DNA of 64,000 nt from Neobacillus niacini NBRC 15566 (GTDB taxonomy: Bacteria; Bacillota; Bacilli; Bacillales; Cytobacillaceae): NCBI RefSeq assembly GCF_001591505.1, contig NZ_BCVA01000007.1, positions 1 through 64,000 on the forward strand, in the 5' to 3' direction. Position numbers and translations under genes: made by a program. Every line of letters starts with the position of its first letter. Positions within the stretch are counted from its first letter, which is position 1. Of this stretch, positions 32,090-42,000 are shown piece after piece. Below the pieces are notes generated by a model. It did not search any database. It saw nothing but the letters and a program-made list of their open reading frames with translations, and was not told where the DNA came from.

Positions 32090-33005
32090 AGATGTACCGG
32101 TTGTTGTCGAAAAAGAGGAGCCGACGTTAATCGTTCTAGCCAATGAGTATTTAAAATACCTTGGTGTTCTTGATGTAACATTCGATGAAATGGTGTAATA
32201 GCCAATTACACAGGCGAACTTAAGGATTTAACTAAGTATGCAGAGGACGCGGCTGCTAAAGCAAAGGTCAGGGAATTCAGAGCTCCATTAACCGAACTAC
32301 AAAAACAGATAATAGGTAATACATCCGTTCCTTTAAACGGTGAACGTGCTGATGTTCGAAGCAAGGAAACCAATCTAGGAACCTTAATTGCAGACGGAAT
32401 GGCAATGGCAGCTAAAGCTAATGAGTTCATCCCAACGTATATTGCGATGCAAAATGGCGGCGGAATCCGTACCTCTATTGATCAGGGAGATATCACATTA
32501 GGAGAAGTGTTAACAGTGCTGCCATTTGGTAACAACCTTGTGACGCTTGACCTGACGGGAGAAGAAATTCTTGCAGCGTTAGAGCACAGTGTGAGTGCAC
32601 CTGGTCAAGGTTCATTCATGCAGGTTTCAGGGTTAAAGTTCAAGTACGATTCTGCAAAGACTGTAGGTGAACGGGTCTGGCATGTTGAGGCATTAACGGC
32701 TGATGGATATAAAGAACTTCAATGGATAAAATGTATCGGGTAGCAACGAATGCATTTACTGCTGATGGCGGCGATGGTTACAGCATGTTTAAAACAGCGA
32801 AGGACGAACAGAAGCTGGTGCCACTGTTAAAGTAATGATGGGCAAGGCGGAACTCGGTACAGCTCTAGCAGATGAGAACGGTAAGTTTAAGGTATCTGTA
32901 CCAAAGCAAAAACATAAGAATCTATTAACAGTTACGGCCACAGACGCTGCTGGAAATGTTAGTGAGGCAACAATTATTGACGTATTAAAGAAGAACGAGA
33001 AATAA
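32090..33005 (+). pseudogene. degraded 5'-nucleotidase/2',3'-cyclic phosphodiesterase remnant
   Basis: Three reading frames carry successive pieces of one secreted 5'-nucleotidase. First ANEYLKYLGVLDVTFDE (to about 32197, then stops). Then in another frame the 5'-nucleotidase C-terminal domain (IANYTGELKDLTKYAED ... MQNGGGIRTSIDQGDITLGE ... LPFGNNLVTLDLTGEEIL) to 32743. A third frame gives YRVATNAFTADGGDGYSMF to about 32835. The last piece (KVMMGKAELGTALADENGKF ... LTVTATDAAGNVSEATI) is an Ig-like tail ending at 33005. The N-terminal metallophosphatase domain and signal peptide are missing. At least three frame breaks make it a clear pseudogene. Confidence 0.85.
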
Positions 33006-33022
33006 GAAAGACGGCAAATGGC

Positions 33023-33059
33023 AAAAGCCTTGTGAATTTTTTATTCCCACAAGGCTTTT
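33023..33059. terminator. terminator after nucleotidase remnant
   Basis: AAAAGCCTTGTG (33023-33034) pairs perfectly with CACAAGGCTTTT (33048-33059). It also serves the convergent small gene. Confidence 0.8.
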
Positions 33060-33064
33060 ACTAT

Positions 33065-33349
33065 TTAGTAAAGAGTAGGGGTAGGATAACATGCGACTGC
33101 ATCAATAAATCGTGGATCAATACCATAAAATGTCCAGAATACACCATTCCATCTATATCCAGAAACTTCACCATACTCAACGCGAGTTGGGTAAAACCAG
33201 AAATTATCCCCATTTATTAGCCAAACATATGTGTTAGTAAATACACAGTCGATTATATAGGACGAGGAAGAAGGCTTTTGTGGAATGAAAGTGGGTGGAG
33301 GGGATTGTGGTTGTTGTCTCATTGAACCATGAGGCGGAAAAAATACCAT
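33065..33349 (-). CDS. small hypothetical protein, Tyr/Trp/Phe-rich C-terminal domain
   Basis: A 94-residue protein. ATG 33349 is chosen because GGGAGGT lies 8 bases upstream; the frame is open further. A Pro/Gln-rich N-terminal stretch (MRQQPQSPPPTFIPQKP) precedes an aromatic strand-rich part (YVWLINGDNFWFYPT, GYRWNGVFWTFYGID). Similar short proteins occur in Bacillus, some annotated as transporters without evidence. No membrane helix is present. Function unknown; a coat or surface role is only a guess. Confidence 0.65.
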   Translation of the reverse strand: MVFFPPHGSMRQQPQSPPPTFIPQKPSSSSYIIDCVFTNTYVWLINGDNFWFYPTRVEYGEVSGYRWNGVFWTFYGIDPRFIDAVACYPTPTLY

Positions 33350-33494
33350 AGGATTTACCTCCCTTTTTAGATAGATCTTCAACATTATATGTCTAAACAC
33401 CTAGAAAGTTATAAAAAATAGTAGTGCTTACCAATATCATGGTCTGCACTACTTAAGGAAACTTTCCTTGATGGATAGGTTTACTAAAAAATTG

Positions 33495-34577
33495 TTAATC
33501 AATGGAACCAGTTTGTAAAATTTCCACATCTGCATGTACATAAACTTTTACGCTGGGATACCCCTCATTCCATTGTTTTTCATTAAATCCACGAAACTGT
33601 TCTTTAAATTTTGCCCCTAAACCAAAAGGATCAACGCTATGCTTTTGAAATTGAGAGACCATGCTTAATGCACTTTTTTCTATTTCTTGTTCAACCTGCT
33701 TTTGATATTTTTTCTTATCAAAAGCCTGCCTTTTCTTTTCTGAAGGGGCAAACTCTTGTAGTCTTGTTTTCAATTTTAAGGTAATCGTAAATTCTGGTCG
33801 CCCGTTTGCAATTTTTACTTTATATTTAGCATTTGACTTAAGTGTTTCTAGAACTACCTTATCGTGATTCGCTAATATAAATTGGCGTAATCCAATACTG
33901 TTTTTATCAACTAGTGCTTTAAAAATAAAAAAATCTTTCATTGGAATTGATGTAACATAACGATCATCCTTAAAAATGGCGACGCCAGTAATCCTAATAT
34001 TGTCGGCTTCCTTTTTAATTAAAGGTAAATATGGATCCTGTCCTATTTGAAAAAATTGAAATAAAAAGGATTGTAAATTCGTTTGAGGGAGTATTCCCAT
34101 TTTCATATTTTGCTCCAGCAATTCTTGGATATGGACAGAAACATTATCATTTTTAAATTTTTTCATTTTATATAATTGATTCGCATCGCCATCTACAATT
34201 GCCATTTGAACAAGGCTCCCAATGGATGGATCACGGTTTATGGTATCTACAAAATCATTAATTCCTTTCTTTGCGAGATTTTTGCCATAAAGTGCTACAC
34301 GAAGCTGACCACTTACCAATGGATAGCGAGTTTCGTTATTTAGGATCGTCCGAATCTCTTTACTCGATTTCCCAATAGCTGCTCTTACTTCTGTAGTAGA
34401 AGTTTTGTCTTTTTTAAAAATAGGAAATACAATCGTTCCCTTTATGTTCGATTTTTTACTCAGATCATACCCTACCCCCTGAGACATATCGATTTCATTG
34501 ACAATGTTGGTAGGGAGAAAGTTGCAACCTGATAATAATAAAATTAGAAACAAACAAAACGCTGACCTATTCATCAT
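33495..34577 (-). CDS. Ger(x)C family germinant receptor C subunit (lipoprotein)
   Basis: A 360-residue lipoprotein: N-terminal signal with lipobox LLLSGC (Cys about residue 18), then the GerC domains, with the typical GVGYDLSKK near residue 35 and a C-terminal WNEGYPSVKVYVHADVEI region that includes the conserved E..W. It is the third gene of the gerA-gerB-gerC operon and overlaps gerB by 11 bases. It is displayed on the outer face of the spore inner membrane as part of the germinant receptor. Confidence 0.9.
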   Translation of the reverse strand: MMNRSAFCLFLILLLSGCNFLPTNIVNEIDMSQGVGYDLSKKSNIKGTIVFPIFKKDKTSTTEVRAAIGKSSKEIRTILNNETRYPLVSGQLRVALYGKNLAKKGINDFVDTINRDPSIGSLVQMAIVDGDANQLYKMKKFKNDNVSVHIQELLEQNMKMGILPQTNLQSFLFQFFQIGQDPYLPLIKKEADNIRITGVAIFKDDRYVTSIPMKDFFIFKALVDKNSIGLRQFILANHDKVVLETLKSNAKYKVKIANGRPEFTITLKLKTRLQEFAPSEKKRQAFDKKKYQKQVEQEIEKSALSMVSQFQKHSVDPFGLGAKFKEQFRGFNEKQWNEGYPSVKVYVHADVEILQTGSID

Positions 34578-35652
34578 TTTGCTTACCCCTTTTTACAAAA
34601 GTTAAAACAAGTAAGAGTACGGGGATATAACAGTAAAATACCCATAAATTCATTTGAATGATAATATTATTCAGCATATCTTTGAAGGAACCATTCAAGT
34701 GACATAGGATAACACTTAAAAGGCAAAGAAGGAGCAATGTATACTTTTGCTTCTTGTTAAAAATGATCTTTAACCCTCGGCTGGAGCACCATAAAAAAAG
34801 TGTGATTAAAGAACTAATAATAATTAAATACATGGATATATATAGGTATTCAAAGCGTTCCAAGAAAGAAAGAGTAACTGTTTTTGTTAACGAAAGTTCA
34901 GGCCAAATAGTCGTTTTTAACTGTTTTTCACTAAAAAAGGTAAAGGAAACGATAGCAGAAATGGTATAAAGTATAGTAGTAAATAAAACACCTAAATGAG
35001 CGAATTTTTTAGAAGCTTTAGGATCTCTTATAAAGGGATAGTACATCAACAATGCCTCTGTTCCCGCTATTGAATACACCGAACTTTTAATGGAGTCCAC
35101 CATGTCCATAAAGGAATGGTTCATAATCGGCAGCAAATTTGAAAAGTGTGCAATTTTTAACGGGAAAATAAAAAGTCCAATGAGCAATATTTGCGGAAAA
35201 ATAAACGATAAAAAAGACATTCCGACAATAGCCCGAAATCCTCCGGAAACACAATAATAGACGGAAAGTAAAATAATAGTCGAAAGTATCCATGAAGGCA
35301 TGGTAGGGAACATCCATACTTGAACAATCTCTATAAACCCAATTAAAACAGAAACACTGGCTAACCAATAATATATCATGATGATTAAGCTAAGAGATTT
35401 ACCTAGTACATTTCCGAAAATAGCGGTATGAACATCGATAATATCTCCATTGATTTTTCCTAAAAGTTTGTACATCACCCAGATAAATGCTTGTACTAAA
35501 CACCCAGCAGCTAATACACCGATCCAGGCATCATACCCTGCTTTCTCGGCAATAGTCCTTTGAAAACTTAAAATGCCAACTCCAACCTGGGAATTGTAAA
35601 TGATAAAGAAGACTAAATAGGGAGAAACTTGATGTCTAATATTGGCTTGCAA
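34567..35652 (-). CDS. GerAB-family germinant receptor B subunit (APC-like permease)
   Basis: A 361-residue membrane protein with about ten helices of the spore-germination permease family. It begins MQANIRHQVSPYLVFFIIYN and has SQVGVGILSFQRTIAEKAGYDAW, typical of GerB proteins. The start is TTG 35652 with AAAGGGG upstream. GerB subunits resemble amino-acid permeases and contribute to germinant binding. Confidence 0.9.
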   Translation of the reverse strand: MQANIRHQVSPYLVFFIIYNSQVGVGILSFQRTIAEKAGYDAWIGVLAAGCLVQAFIWVMYKLLGKINGDIIDVHTAIFGNVLGKSLSLIIMIYYWLASVSVLIGFIEIVQVWMFPTMPSWILSTIILLSVYYCVSGGFRAIVGMSFLSFIFPQILLIGLFIFPLKIAHFSNLLPIMNHSFMDMVDSIKSSVYSIAGTEALLMYYPFIRDPKASKKFAHLGVLFTTILYTISAIVSFTFFSEKQLKTTIWPELSLTKTVTLSFLERFEYLYISMYLIIISSLITLFLWCSSRGLKIIFNKKQKYTLLLLCLLSVILCHLNGSFKDMLNNIIIQMNLWVFYCYIPVLLLVLTFVKRGKQNDE

Positions 35653-35673
35653 ATTGTTTTTCCCCTTTACGAT

Positions 35674-37170
35674 TTATTCATAAAAATCGTTCGCTGGCCC
35701 CATTTTCTTTCCTTTACCTGTTGATTTCCACTTCTTTTGAGGTCTTAAGGTTGTTGGGTTCTCTTTTTGCATGGAAAAAGGGAGCCTTACCCATAAATCT
35801 TGAAAAGAAGTATTCCGGATTGGATACTGGCTTAAATAAGGCCTGCCAAGTGACGTTAACCGGAGTAAATGGATTTCTGTAAGGAGGAAGGCTAGAAACA
35901 CCCCAAGCAAACCAAACCATTGGGCCAGAAAAATGACAGGAAACTTGATAAATCGAATCGTATTACTAAATTTATATACAGGTGAAGTGTAGGAAGCCAA
36001 AGATCCGAGTCCTACTAAAATAAGCAAAACATTGCTAGTTAATCCGGCTTCCACAACAGCTTGGCCGATTACAATGCCCCCTACAACGCCGAGCGATTGT
36101 CCAATTTTAAGCGGCAGACGGATTCCTGCTTCTTTTACCATTTCAATCATCAATTCTAAAAAAAGAGTCTCTAAGAATGGAGCAAAAGGAACGGCTGCCC
36201 TTGAGCCTACGAGTGTTTCTAGTAAACGCGCCGGAATTAATTCATAGTGATACGTCATAATGGCCACATACATAGGGCTTAACATTGTCGAGATAAACAT
36301 AGCTGCTAGCCGCAATAACCGAAAGAAATTTGAAAGGATCCAGGAATAGCTATAATCTTCCATAGCTATAAAAGATTCCATTAAGGTAACAGGGAGGATG
36401 ACAAGGTTCGGTGATCCGTCTACTACGATGATAATTTTCCCTTCTGTGAGTCCAGCAGCGACTCGATCTACTCTTTCCGTTGATATCGATTGTGGAAACA
36501 AGGAATTAGAATTGTCTTCAATCATCGATGCGATATAAGAACTGTCCTGGATTTGATCATATTGGATATCTGTTATTCTTTGGATGACCGTGTTTACATT
36601 TTCAGGGTCAGCAATTCCATTCATATAAAGGACGGCTACTTTTGTTTTGGAAAGCTCTCCAACCTTCATTTCTTTTACATACAGTTCTGGAACAGGCAGT
36701 CTTTTTCGAACTAGGTTGATGTTCGTGTCTAATTCTTCAATAAATCCAAGCTGCGGTCCTAGTGCCGAGGATTCCATAGTTGCCATGCCGACATCTCGGA
36801 ATTTACTGTTGGCAATATTGATTAATAAACAATCTTCATCATATTGATACTTTTGAATAGCTAAGGACCCATTCAAAATATTTTGGATGATTTTATCCTC
36901 ATCCTTTGTAAAAATAATCTCTTGAACAGGGATGCTACTTTTTAATTCTTCTAGTGAAAGATGTTCATGTAAATAGGGAAGGACATCTTTATGTAAAATG
37001 TCTGATGAAATAAGTGTGCGATAATATGAAATCCAAAATGGTGCTTCGTCTTTTAATGATGTATGCTCGTGAATGAAATCATTCGATTTTGATAATCGTT
37101 CAAGCCAATTTGGATTGTTTATTTTATTGGAGCCTTCGCCTTTGTCCTTATCGCTATTTTTTAAGTTCAT
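35674..37170 (-). CDS. GerAA-family germinant receptor A subunit
   Basis: A 498-residue protein: a large cytoplasmic N-terminal region, then four to five membrane helices from about residue 285, and a basic C-terminal tail. The family motif region VDGSPNLVILPVTLMESF, the RVAAGLTEGKIIIVVDG stretch and PARLLETLVGSRAAVPFAPF are diagnostic. AGAGGGATTTAG precedes ATG 37170. First gene of the ger operon. Forespore-specific (sigma-G) expression is expected from the family, but I could not identify a convincing promoter in 37171-37260. Confidence 0.92.
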   Translation of the reverse strand: MNLKNSDKDKGEGSNKINNPNWLERLSKSNDFIHEHTSLKDEAPFWISYYRTLISSDILHKDVLPYLHEHLSLEELKSSIPVQEIIFTKDEDKIIQNILNGSLAIQKYQYDEDCLLINIANSKFRDVGMATMESSALGPQLGFIEELDTNINLVRKRLPVPELYVKEMKVGELSKTKVAVLYMNGIADPENVNTVIQRITDIQYDQIQDSSYIASMIEDNSNSLFPQSISTERVDRVAAGLTEGKIIIVVDGSPNLVILPVTLMESFIAMEDYSYSWILSNFFRLLRLAAMFISTMLSPMYVAIMTYHYELIPARLLETLVGSRAAVPFAPFLETLFLELMIEMVKEAGIRLPLKIGQSLGVVGGIVIGQAVVEAGLTSNVLLILVGLGSLASYTSPVYKFSNTIRFIKFPVIFLAQWFGLLGVFLAFLLTEIHLLRLTSLGRPYLSQYPIRNTSFQDLWVRLPFSMQKENPTTLRPQKKWKSTGKGKKMGPANDFYE

Positions 37171-37349
37171 CTAAATCCCTCTAAAATGTTTTTTCTAATT
37201 ATGTGTAAAATGAGGAAATTTATTCTTTATTTGATTTTATTGGTATAAGAATATTGAAGAATGCCCTATACGGCTAGTTTTTATGATTTTTTGTAACTCT
37301 CTTTCTTATTATTATTATTGAAGATCTTAATAGATTACATAATGTAAAA

Positions 37350-37382
37350 AAATGGCATGTCTCTATATGGGACATGCCATTT
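37350..37382 (-). terminator. terminator after HTH-TPR regulator gene
   Basis: AAATGGCATGTC (37350-37361) pairs with GACATGCCATTT (37371-37382), directly after the regulator's stop on the minus strand. Confidence 0.8.
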
Positions 37383-37386
37383 CTAT

Positions 37387-38607
37387 TTATTGATTAATCA
37401 AGACATGTGCCATCTTTAATGCCCTGCGAGTTTTTTTCTGATTAAAACAATAATTAAATAATTCTTTTTCAGAACGTTTAATTAAATAAACAAAGCCACA
37501 TTTTTTAAACAAAGGTAATGAATATTCGGACAGGTATTGATGGTATTCCTGTTCTTTAGTTTGAATTAAATAACGGAGTAAGGTAAATAAGTTAATATAT
37601 AATCGTTCATTATTCTTTTGAGCTTTTTCGAGTCCTTCATTCGTAAGTTGCAATAATTCAACTTTTGGAAGTAAACTCCCATAGTATGCACTGCGTATAT
37701 ACCCTTCTAAAGAAAGTAAGTAAGGGCCTGAACCATTATTTTTAAGACTCATTGATTCTTTATAATATTTCTTGGCTAATTCATAATTATTTCTTCTATA
37801 GTATTCAAAAGCCAAGTTGTGTAATACCTTTGCCTTTCGATCAGGTGAATGACAAAGTTCACAGCTGTTGATTAAGCTTTCAAACCTATGAATCGTTTCT
37901 TTAAAATCTCCATCCTCTTTTACTTGAATCGCCATAAGCATTTCTGCATCAATCACTCTAAGATAGTTATTAATTTCTTTAAAAAATTGTCGCGCTTTAT
38001 CTGCAAAAAAATAAGCCATAACTGGTGATTCATTTAAATGATAGGCGACTGCTAAATGATAGGTATATTCCTTGTTATTGTAATCTGTATCATTTATTGA
38101 TTTTAATACTTGAATGGCTTTGAGATTTTCATGTTTCGCTAAATAGTAAACTCCTAAAACGTGTTTGAATAGATTAGCTTCATAAGAGGATAATTTATGT
38201 TCTTTTTTTTTGAGTTCATTGATGATTTCTAATGCTTCTTCAGTCAAATTATGCATGAGTAAATATCTAACCCGAAGTAATTTGTAAAGATTGATATAAT
38301 CAGAGATTTGAATTAAATCTTCTTGCTCAAGTTCATGATTAATAAGATTCATTTCATCAAATAATTGCATGACAATAACATCATGCCAATGATTTAAACG
38401 ATTTTTAATCGTATTCAGCTTAATTAATTCATTTTCGATATTTATCCCTAGTCTCTGGGATAAGAGAGTGATAATTTCAGGAGCATATTCAGTATGTAAA
38501 CGCTCAATTTTACTAATATGTGTTCCAGAACAAATCCCTTTTCCTAATTGCTCCTGAGTCATTTTGTATTTTTCTCGATAAAACTTAATGATTTTCCCCT
38601 CATTCAT
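37387..38607 (-). CDS. HTH_XRE-TPR transcriptional regulator (RRNPP/NprR-PlcR-like)
   Basis: A 406-residue cytosolic protein: N-terminal XRE helix-turn-helix (KIIKFYREKYKMTQEQLGKG, ICSGTHISKIER) followed by about 300 residues of TPR-like helical repeats (for example AKVLHNLAFEYYRRNNYELA). This is the layout of peptide-pheromone receptors such as NprR and PlcR. AAAAGGAGAAATTC precedes the ATG. It is divergent from a giant secreted protease, as NprR and PlcR are linked to exoenzyme genes, so control of that protease is likely. No companion pheromone precursor gene is evident. Confidence 0.85.
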   Translation of the reverse strand: MNEGKIIKFYREKYKMTQEQLGKGICSGTHISKIERLHTEYAPEIITLLSQRLGINIENELIKLNTIKNRLNHWHDVIVMQLFDEMNLINHELEQEDLIQISDYINLYKLLRVRYLLMHNLTEEALEIINELKKKEHKLSSYEANLFKHVLGVYYLAKHENLKAIQVLKSINDTDYNNKEYTYHLAVAYHLNESPVMAYFFADKARQFFKEINNYLRVIDAEMLMAIQVKEDGDFKETIHRFESLINSCELCHSPDRKAKVLHNLAFEYYRRNNYELAKKYYKESMSLKNNGSGPYLLSLEGYIRSAYYGSLLPKVELLQLTNEGLEKAQKNNERLYINLFTLLRYLIQTKEQEYHQYLSEYSLPLFKKCGFVYLIKRSEKELFNYCFNQKKTRRALKMAHVLINQ

Positions 38608-38665
38608 ATTGAATTTCTCCTTTTAGAATAATAGTTGGAAGTGATTGAGTAGTAGGAAAACCAAG

Positions 38666-38845
38666 ATTCCCCCAAGTACAAAATGATTTTTTCGATATAG
38701 TTTAACAAAAATCATTTGCTAGAAATCTAACGACTAAAGATTTTACAAAGAATCGTTCGCATTCTTCATAGTTTGACAATAATCTACAAGGAATTAGACG
38801 CGTTCTGCAGTGGAAGTAGGACAATTTGGAGAACAATTCCCCCAA
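38666..38845. promoter_or_regulatory. intergenic control region with two ATTCCCCCAA repeats
   Basis: The 454-base region 38608-39061 between the regulator and the protease holds two identical ATTCCCCCAA direct repeats, at 38666-38675 and 38836-38845, 170 bases apart; the second sits in a partial inverted repeat (AATTTGG ... CCCCCAATTT). They are candidate regulator sites. A TTGACA at 38773-38778 lacks a clear partner. No gene is supported here apart from an unconvincing 20-codon frame. Confidence 0.35.
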
Positions 38846-39061
38846 TTTACCGCAAATAAAAGCTCCAGTACAATATGAATTAATAGAGTTGTCTAATTAT
38901 TCATACTCTTATTTTACACTATCTATCTTTCGGGAGGAATGTGGTGCTCATAGGAAGATGTAATCATTTTAAAAGGGGAAATTTGCTGGATTATTATGTT
39001 TAAAAAGTAATAGATTTAAAATTTGCGGCAGAAATCAAAGTAGTAGAAGGAGCGTTACTTA

Positions 39062-42000
39062 ATGAAAAATCGAAAAAAACAATTTCTTAATGTTATGGTA
39101 TCAGGTGTAATCGCATCTAGCATTCTTACATCTTATTTAATGCCTCAGCAAAAATCTTATGCGATTTCAAATTCTGCTGAATCGATTTTAAAAGGACTAA
39201 CGGAAAAGCAACGACAGTCTATAAAAAAATTAACCCCACAAGAAGGATTCATCATTGATCCAAGTTTATTGTCACTTAAAGAAAAAACCGCCAATGTCAT
39301 TGTTGAGTTCAAAACAGCTCCGGTCGAAAATGCACAGCCATCAAAAACAAAAGGTACATCTAAAAATAAAGCAGAAAAGATAAAAGGGGAACAAGAATAT
39401 TTCAAGCAGCGTTTAGAAGAACTTTTTAAGGGCAAAAAGGAGTCAGCCCAAAATATAAAAGATGATTCACTTCCATATCAAATTAAACAAACGTACCAGA
39501 ATGTATTCAATGGAATGGCTATGACGATTCCTACAAGTGAAATTAATACTTTGCTTGAGACCGGTGTAGTTAAAAGGATATGGAAAGACAATGTGGTTCG
39601 TTTACCGAAAAATGAATCGACTACTACACAAGAACCAACAACTGCAAAATTAATTCCCCCAGCGCTTCCTCATATAGGAGTTGATCGTTTACATAATGAG
39701 GGCTTAAAAGGACAAGGAATAAAAGTTGGAGTACTTGATACAGGGATTGACTATAATCACCCTGATTTAAAAGATGTTTATAAAGGCGGATATGATTTTG
39801 TCCAAAATGATTCTGATCCAATGGAAACAACAAGAGCCGAGTGGCTTGCATCTGGTCAACCTGAAACGATAAATGGTAGTGCATACTATACAGAACATGG
39901 AACCCATGTCGCTGGAACCATCGCATCTAATCCTAAAAATGATGTTGAATATGCCATGACAGGTGTAGCTCCGAATGTTGACTTGTATGCATATCGAGTA
40001 TTAGGAGAGTATGGTTCAGGATATGATTCATCGGTTATCGCAGGTATAGAAAGAGCAGTAGAAGATGGAATGGATATTATTAATCTATCATTAGGTAATA
40101 GTAATAATCATTCCCTAGACGCTACATCTGTAGCAATCAACAATGCCGCATTAAAAGGAGTCATACCGGTTATAGCTGGAGGAAATGCAGGTCCAAATCC
40201 AGGTACGTTAGGTTCACCAGGTGCTTCTCCACTTGCCATCACTGTTGGTGCTAGTGATGTGCCGACAGATATTCCAACCGTTAAAGCAAGTTTTGCAGAT
40301 ATTTCAGTTCAAAATACTTTAATGGGGCATGGTCTTGGTAAGGATTATCTTCAGTTAATAGATACAGAGTATGATGTTGTGGAAGTAGGGATTGGTACAG
40401 AAGAGGATTATACGGACAAAAACGTTAATGGGAAAGTGGCATTCATTGCTCGAGGCGAGATCTCATTTGATGAAAAAATTCGTCGTGCTCACGAAAAAGG
40501 TGCTGCAGCAGTTTTACTTTACAATAATGAAGATGGAGAAATTCCGTTTTTCTTAGGTGAAAATCATGGTTATATCCCAACATTTAAAATGTTAAACGCC
40601 GACGGAGTAAAACTTTCAGAAAAATTAAAGGCAGATCCTACAGCTAAACTTAAATTAACAGACTTACAGTCAAACATGACTACAGGTGATGAATTAGCTG
40701 ATTTTAGCTCACGTGGCCCAGTTAGTAATAACTTTGATATTAAGCCAGATGTAGTAGCACCTGGGGTTTCTACATTCTCTACTGTCCCAGAATATATTAA
40801 TAGTCCAGAAGATGGTGTCGATTATACTAGTGGGTATGCGAGTTTAAGTGGAACATCCATGGCAACACCACATGTTGCTGGAGTTGCAGCTTTATTATTA
40901 CAATCACATCCAGATTATACAGTTGCAGATGTCAAAGCAGCGCTTATGAATACTGCTGATCCTTTAAAAGGTCGCACGTACAATGTGAATGAAGTTGGAG
41001 CAGGACGTGTAGATGCTTATGAGGCAGTCCACAATACAACGTTATTTGAAGTACAAAATAGGGAGACTTCCTTAGATGAAAATGGAATAAAAATAGAAAT
41101 TGATGATATTTCGGGGTCTATTCCTTTTGGTAGTATGGCACAATCAAGTGAGACGCAAAATAAAGCAACCTCGATTTCTATAAAGAATTTAAGTAGTGAA
41201 CTAGAAACATATCATACGAGAGTTGAATTTTTAACAATCGATGGTGTCTCAAAGGAAGCTGGTAAGAATGGTGTGACGCTTCAATTACCATCCACGATTG
41301 AAGTGAATGGCAATGAGAGTGAAAATATGAATGCAGAAATATCTATTCCAGCTAATGCAGAATTTGGTGTATATCAAGGATATATTTATATTGAAAATGA
41401 GTCAAAAACGGCAGAATATCAAATTCCTTTCCATGTTCGTTATGCGAAACCTGGATTCGAAAAACTAACATTTTATAAAAACGCCATAACGAATGACCTT
41501 AGTAACTTTCATCCATACATTGAGCCGTTTACACCGGTCGATTTCAAGTTAAATAGTCATATGAAAACGATTGATGTAGTGGTTAGCGATCTAGATGGAA
41601 AACCAATTGGGTTTTATGGCACGTTTAATTTAGAAAATGCTGCAGTTGATACGGATTACTTCATTTTCTTCGGATTTTCAGGTGAAGTAAAGCATTTTAC
41701 AGGTGATCCAAATAAACCTTTAGCACTTGAATATGAACCACTTAAAGAAGGTAAATACATTGTTTCTTATATTGGTACAGGAGTAGATGGTAAAACATAT
41801 AAAATCGATAATGACATGGTGATCGATAATACAGCTCCAACATTAGAATTTGATAAGAAAACAGGAATCAAAGAACTTACAAGTTCAGATTTAACAACTG
41901 AAAGTTATGACGGGCAAGATTATACAGCCTATTGGGTGCATGGGAAATTGTATGATGATACAATTGATTATTTAAAAAGTAGAGGACATGACATCACGCA

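Noticed and set aside
38941-39003. 20-codon GTG frame after GGGAGGA, a candidate pheromone gene beside the RRNPP-like regulator
   Set aside because: The ribosome site is good, but the peptide (beginning VVLIGRCNHFKRG) has no signal sequence as pheromone precursors do; it may simply be a chance frame in the protease leader.
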